IMG/VR virus record: IMGVR_UViG_3300025154_000061
Coordinates: 28,260-92,259 of that record
Origin: a virus
Strand: one strand, 5' to 3'
DNA: 64,000 nucleotides
Shown here: piece after piece, positions 43,515 through 51,989 of the stretch
Numbering within the stretch: the stretch's first letter is position 1
Layout of the letters: each line of letters starts with the position of its first letter
Position numbers and translations under genes: made by a program
The notes under the pieces: generated by a model
The model's input: the letters and a program-made list of their open reading frames with translations, nothing else
Database searches by the model: none
What the model was told of the DNA's origin: nothing

Positions 43515-44128
43515 AGAGGCTCGAAGGCCGCGTGCTCGACCTGCTTGCACTGCTCGAAGACGACGAGGCGATCTGCGAGGCGATCAACCGGGGTTACGTC
43601 GTGTCGCAGGGCGGGATCACCTCGACTCACAAGGGGCGGGCCGCGCTCGTCACCGCCCGTGCGATCAAGCAGTGGTTCGACGACGGCGCCAAACCGCCCA
43701 ACCCCGAGCCCATGCGGATCGAGTTCTACGATCCGATGTGGAAACGCGGGCGCTCGGCCGAGGTGTCGACGATCGAGGCGCGCGTCGTGGCGCTCGCGCA
43801 GGTCGACGACGAAGCGTTCGCGCTCGAACTCGCCCGCCGCCTGAACGCCATGCTCGCCGAGCCGGGCGGCGAGGCCGCGATCGACGTGCTCTTGAACCTC
43901 TCGGCGCCCGTGGCGCCCGAGTTCGCGGCGACGATGCAGCGCGAGCCCCCGGGCGACCGTCTCGGCGTCTTCGCGTTGATCGCCTGCCTGTCGGGGCTGC
44001 CGTCGCACTTCGCCGCAGTGGCGGGGGCGCGTGAGTGGGACGCGACCGAGATCCCCTTCAAGGGCTTCTGCCTCGTCGGCTTGAAGAAGCCGCAGCCCGC
44101 GCCCAAGCCCGAAGAGGTGCCCGAATGA
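43511..44128 (+). CDS. Unknown protein
   Basis: 205 residues, coupled to the lipoprotein gene (ATGA). Mixed helical; IEFYDPMWKRG and a Pro-rich end (KKPQPAPKPEEVPE). No family recognised. Stop overlaps the next start. Confidence 0.55.
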   Translation: MKRLEGRVLDLLALLEDDEAICEAINRGYVVSQGGITSTHKGRAALVTARAIKQWFDDGAKPPNPEPMRIEFYDPMWKRGRSAEVSTIEARVVALAQVDDEAFALELARRLNAMLAEPGGEAAIDVLLNLSAPVAPEFAATMQREPPGDRLGVFALIACLSGLPSHFAAVAGAREWDATEIPFKGFCLVGLKKPQPAPKPEEVPE

Positions 44129-44529
44129 AACGCGCCGCATTGCAGGCTCGCAAGCTCACCCGCGCGATCTTCAACCTGCACTTGAAGTGGCCCGCTTGGT
44201 GGTGGCGCCGTCGCGTCGCCTTCTTCGCCCGCGTGGCCCGCGAGCGCGACGAACGCGACGGCACAACGCGGCACACCGAGCGCTTTCGCAAGGTCTTGTC
44301 GCGCGAGCGCCCGTGGTCGACGTGGCGCGCCTTCCGATGGGTCGCGGGCTTCGCGACGATGATCGCGCTCGGGGTGATCCCCCTGTTGCTGGCGATCGTC
44401 GGCGCGGTCTTCGAGAAGTTCTTCGAGATCACCGCGCCAAAAATCGAGAAGGCCGTCGAGGTGATTCGGGGAAACTACCCCGATCGCCGCGCGCCTGTCG
44501 ACGTCAAGTTCGGGAGGGCCGACGAATGA
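44125..44529 (+). CDS. Single-span membrane protein
   Basis: 134 residues. A basic, Trp-rich cytoplasmic N-terminus (WPAWWWRRRVAFF) precedes one clear transmembrane helix (GFATMIALGVIPLLLAIVGA). The end is amphipathic. Could be a lysis or membrane-exclusion protein; not recognised. Confidence 0.58.
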   Translation: MKRAALQARKLTRAIFNLHLKWPAWWWRRRVAFFARVARERDERDGTTRHTERFRKVLSRERPWSTWRAFRWVAGFATMIALGVIPLLLAIVGAVFEKFFEITAPKIEKAVEVIRGNYPDRRAPVDVKFGRADE

Positions 44530-44921
44530 AGCGCGCCCTACGAAGCAACGGCGCTGCGCTGCAAGAGGCGGCGGGCCAGATCCTAGCGCTCGTGCGCGCG
44601 TCGTGGTGTGCGACCCCGCTCGACGCCGCGATCTCGCGTGAGTTCGGCGAGGGCTCGGCGGCCCGCGTGCGCGAGGCCCTCGCCTACCTGCTCGACGGCC
44701 CGCTTCAAGACGTCTGCGACGGGCGCCCCGTGCTCGTCGCGCTGACGCCGCTCGAAGCGCGCACGCTGTCGAGCGCGGCCGGGCAGACCACCGGGGATCC
44801 TGACGCGATCAAAGGTTGGTTCAGCGGGCCGGACGAACGCGCCGCTGTCTTGTCGGCGCACTGTCGCCTTGATCGCGCGGCGTCGCGCGCCCTCACCTAC
44901 CGGAAGGGATCCCGTCCATGA
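44526..44921 (+). CDS. Unknown protein
   Basis: 131 residues, coupled on both sides. Helical segment LQEAAGQILALVRASW and REFGEGSAARVREALAYLL suggest an HTH-like fold; no certainty. Confidence 0.52.
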   Translation: MKRALRSNGAALQEAAGQILALVRASWCATPLDAAISREFGEGSAARVREALAYLLDGPLQDVCDGRPVLVALTPLEARTLSSAAGQTTGDPDAIKGWFSGPDERAAVLSAHCRLDRAASRALTYRKGSRP

Positions 44922-45313
44922 AGCGCGAGGAACTCACGACGATCCGGTTGAAGGTCGAGACGCTCGGCCGCCCGCTGCGCGTCTTCATTGCCAGCCCTTA
45001 CGCGGGCGAGGTCGAGCGCAACGTCAGGCGCGCGAAGCGTCTCGTCGTCGACGCGCTCGCGCTTCACTGCGCGCCCTACGCGCCGCACTTGCTCTATGTG
45101 AACCACCTCGACGACAACAACCCCGTCGAACGCCAGCGCGGGATCGACGCGGGGCTCGCGTGGTTGGAAGCCTGCGACGAGGTTTGGTCGTGGGGCTTGA
45201 TCTCTCCCGGGATGCTTCGCGAGATCGAGCACGCGAACTCGCTCGGGATCAAGGTGCGCTTCCCGTGGGGGCTCGACCCTTCGTGCGTCGCGCTCGTCAG
45301 GGGGTGCGCATGA
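44918..45313 (+). CDS. DUF4406/nucleoside deoxyribosyltransferase-like protein
   Basis: 131 residues. RVFIASPYAGEVERNVRRA, the later ERQRGIDAGLAWLEACDEVW and SPGMLREIEHA follow the order of DUF4406-type proteins related to nucleoside 2-deoxyribosyltransferases and SLOG folds. May process nucleotides or act as a nucleotide sensor. Confidence 0.7.
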   Translation: MKREELTTIRLKVETLGRPLRVFIASPYAGEVERNVRRAKRLVVDALALHCAPYAPHLLYVNHLDDNNPVERQRGIDAGLAWLEACDEVWSWGLISPGMLREIEHANSLGIKVRFPWGLDPSCVALVRGCA

Positions 45314-45639
45314 AGACCGAGATCGAGATCCGTAAGATAATCGACGAGTTGCGCTTGTCGATCGCGCTCGCGCGCGATCCCGACTGGCGCAGCGACGACA
45401 GCCCGCCCCGATTGAACGTGCTCGTCGACGAACTCGAAGCACTGCTCGACGAACTGTGCGCGAGCGACGGCAGGTTGCCCGGTCGCCTCGACGGCACGGG
45501 CCGCCTGTGCCTCGCGCTCTACGGGCGCCAAGCTCGCCCCCGCGACTACCTCGGGGGCAGCGAAGCGAGGATGCTTCACGACGCGGCCGACAAGCTCGAA
45601 GCCGCCAACACGAGAGGGGGTGCGCCTTGTGGGTCATAA
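45310..45639 (+). CDS. Unknown protein
   Basis: 109 residues, coupled to the previous gene. Helical N-terminus (IEIRKIIDELRLSIAL) and LNVLVDELEALLDELC suggest a coiled coil; C-terminal Gly-rich. Function unknown. Confidence 0.52.
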   Translation: MKTEIEIRKIIDELRLSIALARDPDWRSDDSPPRLNVLVDELEALLDELCASDGRLPGRLDGTGRLCLALYGRQARPRDYLGGSEARMLHDAADKLEAANTRGGAPCGS

Positions 45640-45989
45640 CGCGTGAGGGGTTCTTCTCGGTGTGCCGCCGCGACGGGGATCGCCCCGGGCACCTTCGGAT
45701 CCGCGCCCGGGTGCGCGCCGACTTCGGCAAGCTCGCGGGCTTCGTCGACCTCGTCGACGTCGAGCACAAGCCGCACGCCGATTACAAGTGGCACGCGCAG
45801 ATCGAAGAGGGCGCGCTCGGGCGCTACTTGGCGCAGGCCGTCGCCCGGATTGACTATGCCGACGTGAAAGACAAGATCACGCGAGGCAACCACGCCCGGC
45901 ACCGTACCTACATGAACGTTTGGGGCGCGCTGCTCGCAATCGAAGACGAAGAGGGGGCGCGCGGTGTCGCAACTTCCAAGCGTCGTTGA
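45627..45989 (+). CDS. Conserved small phage protein
   Basis: 120 residues; TTG at 45627 chosen because it gives MWVITREGFFSV and follows GAGAGGGGG. The pattern WVITREGFFSV ... RARVRADFGKL ... RIDYADVKDKI ... VWGALL is shared by a phage family of unknown role that I recall mainly from phages of high-G+C hosts. Confidence 0.65.
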   Translation: MWVITREGFFSVCRRDGDRPGHLRIRARVRADFGKLAGFVDLVDVEHKPHADYKWHAQIEEGALGRYLAQAVARIDYADVKDKITRGNHARHRTYMNVWGALLAIEDEEGARGVATSKRR

Positions 45990-46263
45990 CGTCGTCGACG
46001 GCTTCGAGATCCTCGGGGCGCCTATGCCCTCACCGAAAGGCAGGTCTAAATTGACGATTCGCGCTCGCTGCTCGAAGTGCGGGGCGGGCCTCACCGCCAA
46101 GATCGAGATCAAGCTCGCGACGGGCGGCGAGGATCCCGCCGTCGAGATCAAGGCCGAGCCGTGCCGCGCCTGCCTCGACGCCGCCTACGAGTCGGGGACG
46201 CTCGACGAGCGCGCTCTTCACGGCTGCGCGGCGAACGCCGACCCGGCGCGGCCGAGGGGGTGA
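45964..46263 (+). CDS. Zinc-ribbon-like small protein
   Basis: 99 residues, GTG overlapping the end of the previous gene by 26 bases. CSKCGAG and EPCRACLD make a likely zinc site. Function unknown; last small gene before the glycan cluster. Confidence 0.55.
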   Translation: MSQLPSVVDVVDGFEILGAPMPSPKGRSKLTIRARCSKCGAGLTAKIEIKLATGGEDPAVEIKAEPCRACLDAAYESGTLDERALHGCAANADPARPRG

Positions 46264-46267
46264 CGCC

Positions 46268-46966
46268 GTGCCCCGCTTCTTCTCGCTCGGCCCCGACTGC
46301 CAGTGTGCGCACCAATTGAAGGCGCACGGCCTACGGCGTGAAGCCGGGCCGTTCGATTGGCTTCTCGTGCCGCGCCTCGCCGACGCCTTCGTGCCCGTGC
46401 TCTCGGGCGAGGTCGACCTCTTCGACGGGCTGCGCAAGAACGAGCGCGCCCACGACGAGAACTCGCTCGCGATCGAGTTCACCCACCACGAAGCAACAAT
46501 CCCCGAGGTGCGCGCCGCGCTCTACCGACGCCTCGATCGCCTACGCGCCGCGCTCACCGATCCCGACGTGCTGCTCTTGCAGCGCTTCAACGTCTTCGAC
46601 GTTGACCCGCGCGCGATCGACGTCGTGACCGCCAACGTGCGCGCGCTGCGTACCTACCTCGACGGCGTAGGCGCTCGGGCGCGGATCCTCACGGCGATCC
46701 GCGTGCCGCAGCGTAGCGGCGTCTCGAACGGGGCGCTCGACTCGATCGCGCTCTCGGCCGTCGCCTGCGCGGCGAAAGGCCCTGACGCCGCCTTCGTCGT
46801 CTTCGCCCCTGGAATAGTCGGCTTCGATCCGCCCGAAGCGTGGTCGTTCCTCTCGCACTTCAAGCCCCGCCAGAACTTGACGCCCCCCCTGCCCGATCGG
46901 ACACTACGGCCTGAACGGATCCCGGGGCGGGAATGCCGCAGAGCGCCGACAGATTGCACCTCGTGA
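46268..46966 (+). CDS. DUF1796 papain-like protein
   Basis: 232 residues, GTG start. FFSLGPDCQCAHQLKA and REAGPFDWL are characteristic of DUF1796, proposed papain-like cysteine peptidases common in surface-polysaccharide clusters; Cys and later His could form the active site. The final 30 residues lose the typical character and overlap the next gene, so the C-terminus may be altered by the adjacent low-G+C insertion. Confidence 0.7.
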   Translation: MPRFFSLGPDCQCAHQLKAHGLRREAGPFDWLLVPRLADAFVPVLSGEVDLFDGLRKNERAHDENSLAIEFTHHEATIPEVRAALYRRLDRLRAALTDPDVLLLQRFNVFDVDPRAIDVVTANVRALRTYLDGVGARARILTAIRVPQRSGVSNGALDSIALSAVACAAKGPDAAFVVFAPGIVGFDPPEAWSFLSHFKPRQNLTPPLPDRTLRPERIPGRECRRAPTDCTS

Positions 46967-47511
46967 CCCTCGTCGGGACCGGCGAAGGCGTTTGGATCGC
47001 CCCGCAAGCATATTTGGATATGTCCCAAACGTGGTCGTCGAAGCTAATAGAAATGGACGATTACGCGGTTATAACATACGGGGCGGTTGTGCTAGTTCAC
47101 GAAATGGTATACCAGTCTGATATTATAAGTCACTACGGGCGCGTTCGTATGGAAAAATTTTCGACAATCAGAGTCAATGCGTTTGTCGGTCCTGGCGTGC
47201 ATATTGGCCTCGGATCGATCGTTGCCGTTGGGGCTGTGCTAACGGGGCCTTGCGTGATCCCGCCAATGGAAATATGGGGCGGTGTCCCGGCCCGACGCAT
47301 CGGTAGCGTCTACGATATGCTCGCGAAGCGCCGGGCACTTGTCGTTGAAGGTGCGCAACGAGGCTATGAAGCAATAAAGGCGATACCGCTAGGGCAACGT
47401 CTGACGATACAATATAGACCGAATGCAATCCGCAACACCGCTATATTGAACGGCGAATTGAGGAAAATAGGTATGCCGGAAGTGCCCATGCCCCCCGAGG
47501 TGCGCCCATGA
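46933..47511 (+). CDS. Hexapeptide-repeat acyltransferase, low G+C, recently acquired
   Basis: 192 residues. VGPGVHIGLGSIVAVGAVLTG and EIWGGVPARRIG are left-handed beta-helix (LbH) repeats of O-acetyltransferases (WbbJ/VatD type). From about 47010 to 47500 base composition is clearly more A+T rich than its surroundings and uses codons such as ATA and TTA that are rare elsewhere here, indicating recent transfer. Likely acetylates sugars. The start may be later (ATG about 47019). Confidence 0.75.
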   Translation: MPQSADRLHLVTLVGTGEGVWIAPQAYLDMSQTWSSKLIEMDDYAVITYGAVVLVHEMVYQSDIISHYGRVRMEKFSTIRVNAFVGPGVHIGLGSIVAVGAVLTGPCVIPPMEIWGGVPARRIGSVYDMLAKRRALVVEGAQRGYEAIKAIPLGQRLTIQYRPNAIRNTAILNGELRKIGMPEVPMPPEVRP

Positions 47512-48200
47512 TCGGATTACAAACGACCGCAGTTCTCGACCTGCCCGGTCGGCACTTCGTGATCCGCTGTCACGAGGGCGACCACGTCACGAACCGGATC
47601 GAAGCCGACGGGGGCTACGAGCGCGAGCTTCTCGCACGCGTGCTCGCGCTGAACCCCTCGATCCCCGCCGACCGCGTCTTCGTCGACGCAGGCGCCAATA
47701 TCGGCACTCACTCGATCTTCTTCGCCGTCGTCTGCAAGCGGCGCGTCGTCGCGTTCGAGCCGCAGATCAACAACTACGCGCTCTTGGCAACGAACGTCAC
47801 GTCGAACGGGCTGCCCGTCGAGACGCACTTCGCCGCCCTCGGCGACGCGCACGGCGTCGGGCACGTCGTCGTCGAAGACCCCGCGAACATGGGGCGTTGT
47901 CGGTTCGTCCCGGGCGGCGGGGGCGTCAGCGTCCCCGTGCTGCCGCTCGACGCCGTGCGGTCGTTCGACCGCGTCGCCGTGGGGCTCTTGAAGGTCGACG
48001 TCGAAGGAATGGACGCGGCAGTTCTGCGCGGCGCCGCTCGCCTGCTCGCCCGTGATCGCCCGGTCGTGATCGCCGAGGCGCACGAGCCCGCCGACCTCGC
48101 CGCGATCGAAGCTGCGCTCGGCCCCGACTACGTGCGCGACCCCGAGCCCTACTGCGCGACGCCTACCTTCGTTTGGCTTCCGCGCGAGCCCCGCCCGTGA
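47508..48200 (+). CDS. FkbM-family methyltransferase
   Basis: 230 residues, ATG overlapping the previous stop. VFVDAGANIGTHSIFF (SAM motif, about residues 59-74), VVAFEPQINNYALL and LLKVDVEGMDAAVL are FkbM hallmarks. Methylates sugars or other small acceptors; with the neighbouring genes it suggests modification of a surface glycan. Composition is again typical of the phage. Confidence 0.85.
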   Translation: MIGLQTTAVLDLPGRHFVIRCHEGDHVTNRIEADGGYERELLARVLALNPSIPADRVFVDAGANIGTHSIFFAVVCKRRVVAFEPQINNYALLATNVTSNGLPVETHFAALGDAHGVGHVVVEDPANMGRCRFVPGGGGVSVPVLPLDAVRSFDRVAVGLLKVDVEGMDAAVLRGAARLLARDRPVVIAEAHEPADLAAIEAALGPDYVRDPEPYCATPTFVWLPREPRP

Positions 48201-48406
48201 AGCTCACCGACGCCCGGGATCGCTTCGCTCACGCCGAGGCCCCGCCGCCAGTAGAGCCGACGACGCTCGCCCTTCGCGGCGCGCAGTTCGACGAGATCTG
48301 CGCGGCCGTGCGTGCCCGCCGCATGACCTTCGCCGACGTCGAGCGCCTTCACTCGCCCGACGTGCGGCGCGCCGTCGAGGCTCTCGTCGGGCCGTCGAAG
48401 CGATAG
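48197..48406 (+). CDS. Small tagged protein
   Basis: 69 residues, GTG coupled to the methyltransferase. Starts VKLTDARDRFAHAEAPPP (tag and Pro linker), then a short helical body (FDEICAAVRARRMTFADVERL). Function unknown; the tag is a quarter of the protein. Confidence 0.6.
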   Translation: MKLTDARDRFAHAEAPPPVEPTTLALRGAQFDEICAAVRARRMTFADVERLHSPDVRRAVEALVGPSKR

Positions 48407-48415
48407 GCAAGCCTA
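48404..48415. promoter_or_regulatory. TAGGCAAGCCTA palindrome
   Basis: Inverted repeat TAGGC-AA-GCCTA beginning in the stop codon of the previous gene. It lies about 25 bases before the TTGACG promoter at 48439, a place where a repressor could act. Confidence 0.5.
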
Positions 48416-48438
48416 AAGGCAATCGAGCCGGGCGATAG

Positions 48439-48467
48439 TTGACGCCCCGCCGCTCTTGGGGCACTCT
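48439..48467 (+). promoter_or_regulatory. TTGACG-type promoter before lipoprotein gene
   Basis: TTGACG 48439-48444, 17 bases, CACTCT 48462-48467. The bases just downstream (CGTAACC...GGCGACTAC) resemble those after the -10 of the promoter at 49172, but no GCGACG lies 16 bases before CGTAACC. Confidence 0.4.
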
Positions 48468-48522
48468 CGGCCCGTAACCTGCGGCGACTACGCCGCGAGA
48501 CTTCCAAGGGGAGGATCGAACG

Positions 48523-49140
48523 ATGCGAAGAGGATCCGTGTTCGTCGTGCTGCTCGCCTGTGCCGCGCTCTTCGGGCTCGTCGCCTGCGACCCGCAGGCC
48601 CCGCCCGACAACCCCGTCGCCACGATCGGCGCCCCGCCCGCCGACGTGGTCGCCGCCGAACCCGCCGTCGCCGAGAAGGTGGTCGCCGCGCCCGTCATGA
48701 CCGCGATCGAAGTCGCGTTCGTCGAATGCAAGGCCGCGCTCGCCGAATGCAACGGGGCCGCCCCGGCGCCCTCGGTGATCGCCGACGACGCCGCGAAGGC
48801 TCACTCGCTGCCGCCCTCGATCACGCTCTACGTCACGAACGAGACGGGCAACCCCGACACCCCCGCCGACTACTTCATGCTCGACACGGGGATCTTGAAC
48901 GAGCACGCGGGCCGGGTGATCGCCGCCTTCTACAACGAGGTCGCGGCGCACTCGCTCTACCAAGCCAACGCCCCCGGCGCCGTTCCCGCGATCACCCTCT
49001 CGAAGATGCAGGGCGCGATCGTCGTCTTCACGTCGCCGGGCGGGCAGGGGTATTCGCCGTGCTCCGGTTGCACGCTGGCGACGCTGCTCTCGACCTACTC
49101 GGGCACCGCGATCGAGCAGTGGTCTTCCGACGACGCCTGA
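48523..49140 (+). CDS. Lipoprotein of unknown function
   Basis: 205 residues, ATG after GGGGAGG. Signal peptide MRRGSVFVVLLACAALF with lipobox LVAC (Cys 26 approx). The mature part begins disordered (Pro/Ala/Val), then has CKAALAEC and a C-terminal CSGC pair. Probably exported and lipid-anchored; may alter the host surface. Confidence 0.72.
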   Translation: MRRGSVFVVLLACAALFGLVACDPQAPPDNPVATIGAPPADVVAAEPAVAEKVVAAPVMTAIEVAFVECKAALAECNGAAPAPSVIADDAAKAHSLPPSITLYVTNETGNPDTPADYFMLDTGILNEHAGRVIAAFYNEVAAHSLYQANAPGAVPAITLSKMQGAIVVFTSPGGQGYSPCSGCTLATLLSTYSGTAIEQWSSDDA

Positions 49141-49171
49141 CCCCCTTCCCGCCTCACTCCCCGCCCGCACC

Positions 49172-49200
49172 GCGACGCCCGACCCCTCCCCGACGTAAAC
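49172..49200 (+). promoter_or_regulatory. GCGACG-N16-CGTAAAC promoter, copy 7
   Basis: GCGACG 49172-49177; the -10 box here is CGTAAAC (49194-49200), the only variant box, followed by TCGGGCGACT. 28 bases before GTG 49228. Confidence 0.8.
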
Positions 49201-49227
49201 TCGGGCGACTACAACGAGGGGGCCGAA

Positions 49228-49836
49228 GTGCTCGACGAGTTCAAGGTCGACGTTCCCGAAGGCAAGAGCGGCGAGGTCGAGATCAAGCGCTTCGTCGTCG
49301 ACGCGGCCGGTTCCGCGTTTACGAAGATGCGGGCCGCCATGAAGGGGCGGGGCTACGTCCCCGAGGGCACCTACACCGAGATCCGGCGCGCTGGCGTGCT
49401 TTGGATGAGCGACACGCCCGACGAGATCCGCGATCACCTCGGCTTCATTGGTCGGGCCTCGGGGCGCGTGCTCGTGACCGGGCTCGGCCTCGGAATGGTC
49501 GCGGCCGCCTGCCTGCGCAAGCCCGAGGTCGAGAAGGTCGTCGTCGTCGAGATCGACCCCGACGTCGTCGCGCTCGTCGCCCCGCACCTCGTCGAGCAGT
49601 TCGGGGATCGCGTCGACGTCGTGCTCGCCGACGCCTACAAGTGGAAACCCGCCGAGGGCTCGCGGGTCTTCGACTGTGCGTGGCATGACGTTTGGCCCGA
49701 TATCTGCGGCAGCAACGCGCGCAAGATGCGGGCGATCGTGAAGCATTACGCGCCCTTCATGACGGCGCCGGGCTTCTTCGCACGGCAGGCTTGTTGGTGC
49801 GAGCGCGAGACGGCGCGCGAGAACCGCCGTCGGTGA
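49228..49836 (+). CDS. Spermidine-synthase-like methyltransferase
   Basis: 202 residues, GTG after GAGGGGG. VLVTGLGLGMVAAACL (SAM-loop, about residues 81-96) and VVVVEIDPDVVALV (about 106-119) are the Rossmann motifs of the spermidine-synthase/class I fold; DVWPD may be the catalytic loop. No aminopropyl-transfer motif is certain. Could methylate a small molecule or protein. Confidence 0.7.
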   Translation: MLDEFKVDVPEGKSGEVEIKRFVVDAAGSAFTKMRAAMKGRGYVPEGTYTEIRRAGVLWMSDTPDEIRDHLGFIGRASGRVLVTGLGLGMVAAACLRKPEVEKVVVVEIDPDVVALVAPHLVEQFGDRVDVVLADAYKWKPAEGSRVFDCAWHDVWPDICGSNARKMRAIVKHYAPFMTAPGFFARQACWCERETARENRRR

Positions 49837-49844
49837 CGCCGAAC

Positions 49845-49873
49845 TTGACGGCGTATCCCCTGCGGGTGACACT
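49845..49873 (+). promoter_or_regulatory. TTGACG-N17 promoter before glycosyltransferase
   Basis: TTGACG 49845-49850, 17 bases, GACACT 49868-49873. Shares AACTTGACGGCGTATCCC with the promoter at 57836. 24 bases before GTG 49897. Confidence 0.5.
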
Positions 49874-49896
49874 ACCGGCAACCGAGGGGGGAAGCC

Positions 49897-51549
49897 GTGA
49901 AGTCGATCGCCGTGATCATCCCCGCCTTCAAGGCCGAGGCGTTCCTCGGCGAGTCACTCGACTCGGTGCTCTCGCAGAAGACCCCCGAGGGGATCGTCGT
50001 CGAGGTGCTCGTCGGGATCGACGCCTGCCCCTCGTCGCGTGACGCCGCCCTCGCCTACGTCGCCGCCTGTCACGATCGCCGCCTGCGCCTCTTCTACGCG
50101 GCCGAGAACGTGGGCGCCTACGTCGTGCGAAACGCGTTGGCGCGCAAGACGACGGCCGACGTGCTCGTCTTTCACGACGCCGACGACGTCATGCTTCCCG
50201 GGCACCTCGCCGAGATCGCCGAGGGGTTCGAGAGGCTCCCCGCGATCGACGTCGTGCGCAACCGTTGGCTTTTAGACGGGCCTAATCCCCGGATCGTCCC
50301 GGGCTTCGGCGAGGGGCACTTCGCGATCTCGCGCGCCTCGTTCGAACTCGCAGGCGGCTTCGCCCCGTGGCGCGTGGCGGGCGACACCGAGTTCCGCCTT
50401 CGTGGGAACGCCTTCGGCTTCTCGACGCTGCAACTCGCGACCCCGGGCTTCGTCTACCGTCAGCACGCCGCGCAGGCGACACGCGCGATCCCCGGCGCCA
50501 AGGGCGACGAGCGCGCCCGCCGCCGCGCCGAGATCAAAGAGCGGGCCGAGAAGTGGGAAGGCGGCGAGGTCGTCGAGCCCGAGAGCTTCGCCGTCGTCGA
50601 CCTCGATCCGCTCGAATGGGCGTGGTCGTCGCTTGCCCCGGTTCACGTCTGCCTGTGCTCGTTCCCGCCGCGCGCCGCGAGCCTGCGCGAGACGCTGCGA
50701 TCGCTGCTCGCGCAGTTGCCGTCGAACGGGTGCGTTCACGTCTACCTGAACGACTACGCCGACGGCGAGATCCCGCCCGAGTGCTTCGACCCGCGCGTCG
50801 ACTGCGTGCGCTCGCAAGACGCCGTCGGCGACTTGGGCGACGTCGGGAAGTTCTACTTCGTCGGGCACGTCGAGGGCTACTACCTCACCGTCGACGACGA
50901 CTTCGTCTACCCTCGCGACTACGTCGAGCGCGTCGTCGAGGCGATCGAGGCCCGAGGGCGGCGCGCTGCGGTCGGCTTTCACGGCGTCGTCTTCAACCCC
51001 GAAGGCACGACGACCCACGGGCAGCGCGACAAGTTCTACCCCGTGCTCTCGAACCAACCCGCGCCGCAGTGGGTCAACATGCTCGGCACGGGCGTTCTCG
51101 GCTTTCACACCTCGGCGATCTTGCTATCGCTCGAAGCCTTCCCCGTGCGCAACATGGCCGACGTTTGGTTCGCCCTCACGGCGAAGCGCCAAGGCGTTCC
51201 GCTGTGCTGCCTCGCCCACGTCAAGACGTGGTTGACGCTTTGTCCGTCGTGCGATCAAGCCGTCTCGATCTGGCAGTCGAGCGCCAAGCGCGACGGCACG
51301 CCGCGCAACACCGCGCAAGTTCAGATCGAAACGATCGCCGCCTGCGCCCCGTGGCCCGTGATCGGGACGAACGAACGGGGCGAGACGTTCGTCGTCTACC
51401 GCGTCGACCGTCGAGATCCTGCGGCGCCCAAGACGGCCGCAACGCCCGCGCCCGAGGCCCCGCCCGCCACGACCAAGACGGGCGCGCCCGCCGCCCGCCT
51501 GCCGCGCTTCTCACTGCGCGTCGGCGGCGAACGTGCCCGGGGGCAATAG
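49897..51549 (+). CDS. Two-domain family 2 glycosyltransferase
   Basis: 550 residues, GTG after GGGGGGAAG. N-terminal GT-A domain: VIIPAFKAEAFLGESLDSVL, with the metal-binding FHDADDVMLPGH at about 93-104. A second GT-A-like domain starts near residue 250 (VHVCLCSFPPRAASLRETL) and has YLTVDDDFVYP near 330. Probably adds two sugars or extends a chain. The disordered C-terminus is Pro/Ala-rich. Phage-borne glycosyltransferases decorate host receptors, virion proteins or DNA; context favours a surface glycan. Confidence 0.82.
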   Translation: MKSIAVIIPAFKAEAFLGESLDSVLSQKTPEGIVVEVLVGIDACPSSRDAALAYVAACHDRRLRLFYAAENVGAYVVRNALARKTTADVLVFHDADDVMLPGHLAEIAEGFERLPAIDVVRNRWLLDGPNPRIVPGFGEGHFAISRASFELAGGFAPWRVAGDTEFRLRGNAFGFSTLQLATPGFVYRQHAAQATRAIPGAKGDERARRRAEIKERAEKWEGGEVVEPESFAVVDLDPLEWAWSSLAPVHVCLCSFPPRAASLRETLRSLLAQLPSNGCVHVYLNDYADGEIPPECFDPRVDCVRSQDAVGDLGDVGKFYFVGHVEGYYLTVDDDFVYPRDYVERVVEAIEARGRRAAVGFHGVVFNPEGTTTHGQRDKFYPVLSNQPAPQWVNMLGTGVLGFHTSAILLSLEAFPVRNMADVWFALTAKRQGVPLCCLAHVKTWLTLCPSCDQAVSIWQSSAKRDGTPRNTAQVQIETIAACAPWPVIGTNERGETFVVYRVDRRDPAAPKTAATPAPEAPPATTKTGAPAARLPRFSLRVGGERARGQ

Positions 51550-51605
51550 ACGATCCCGACTTCTCGTGCTAGGCTTCCCGCCGTGACACGGTCCCGAGGA
51601 ACACC

Positions 51606-51986
51606 TTGACCACCAACGAGATCGCGGAAGAACTGACCCGGCTCGAACCGCTCGTCGCCGGGCTCGCGAAGAAGGTCGATCGCGCGACCGCCCGGGGCGT
51701 GGGCGAGGCGTTGCTCGAACTGCGCAAGAGCGCGGGGGCCGACGAGCAGATCTCGAAGTTGATCGACTCGCTCTTCGCTTCCGCGCTGGCGTGCTCGAAG
51801 GCGGCGTCGGCGTCGCGGCCCGGCATGGCGGCGTCGCACGCGACGGCGCTCGCCCGTCTGCTCGCGAGCACGCTCGAAGTCGTGCGGGGGCAGGCAAGGT
51901 CGACGCAAACGTCGCCGCCTGCGGCCGACGTCGTAGCGGCGTGGCCCTCTCGCTTCGACGGGCAAGTGCTCGTCGTGAAGGGGTAG
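51606..51986 (+). CDS. Helical protein of unknown function
   Basis: 126 residues, TTG start after GAGGAAC. Repeated amphipathic helices (EELTRLEPLVAGLAKKV, ISKLIDSLFASALA) suggest a coiled-coil or four-helix bundle. An extended -10 TGCTAGGCT lies at 51570. The gene precedes the probable virion gene at 51990. Confidence 0.55.
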   Translation: MTTNEIAEELTRLEPLVAGLAKKVDRATARGVGEALLELRKSAGADEQISKLIDSLFASALACSKAASASRPGMAASHATALARLLASTLEVVRGQARSTQTSPPAADVVAAWPSRFDGQVLVVKG

Positions 51987-51989
51987 AGC

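Noticed and set aside
46900-46966. Frameshift at the end of the DUF1796 gene
   Set aside because: The tail looks unnatural, but no alternative frame continues the domain; a junction with the acquired acyltransferase explains it equally well.
48451-48479. CGTAACC near 48473 as a further copy of the twelve-copy promoter
   Set aside because: Downstream bases resemble the copy at 49172, but the hexamer 16 bases upstream is CGCTCT. A TTGACG promoter explains the site better.
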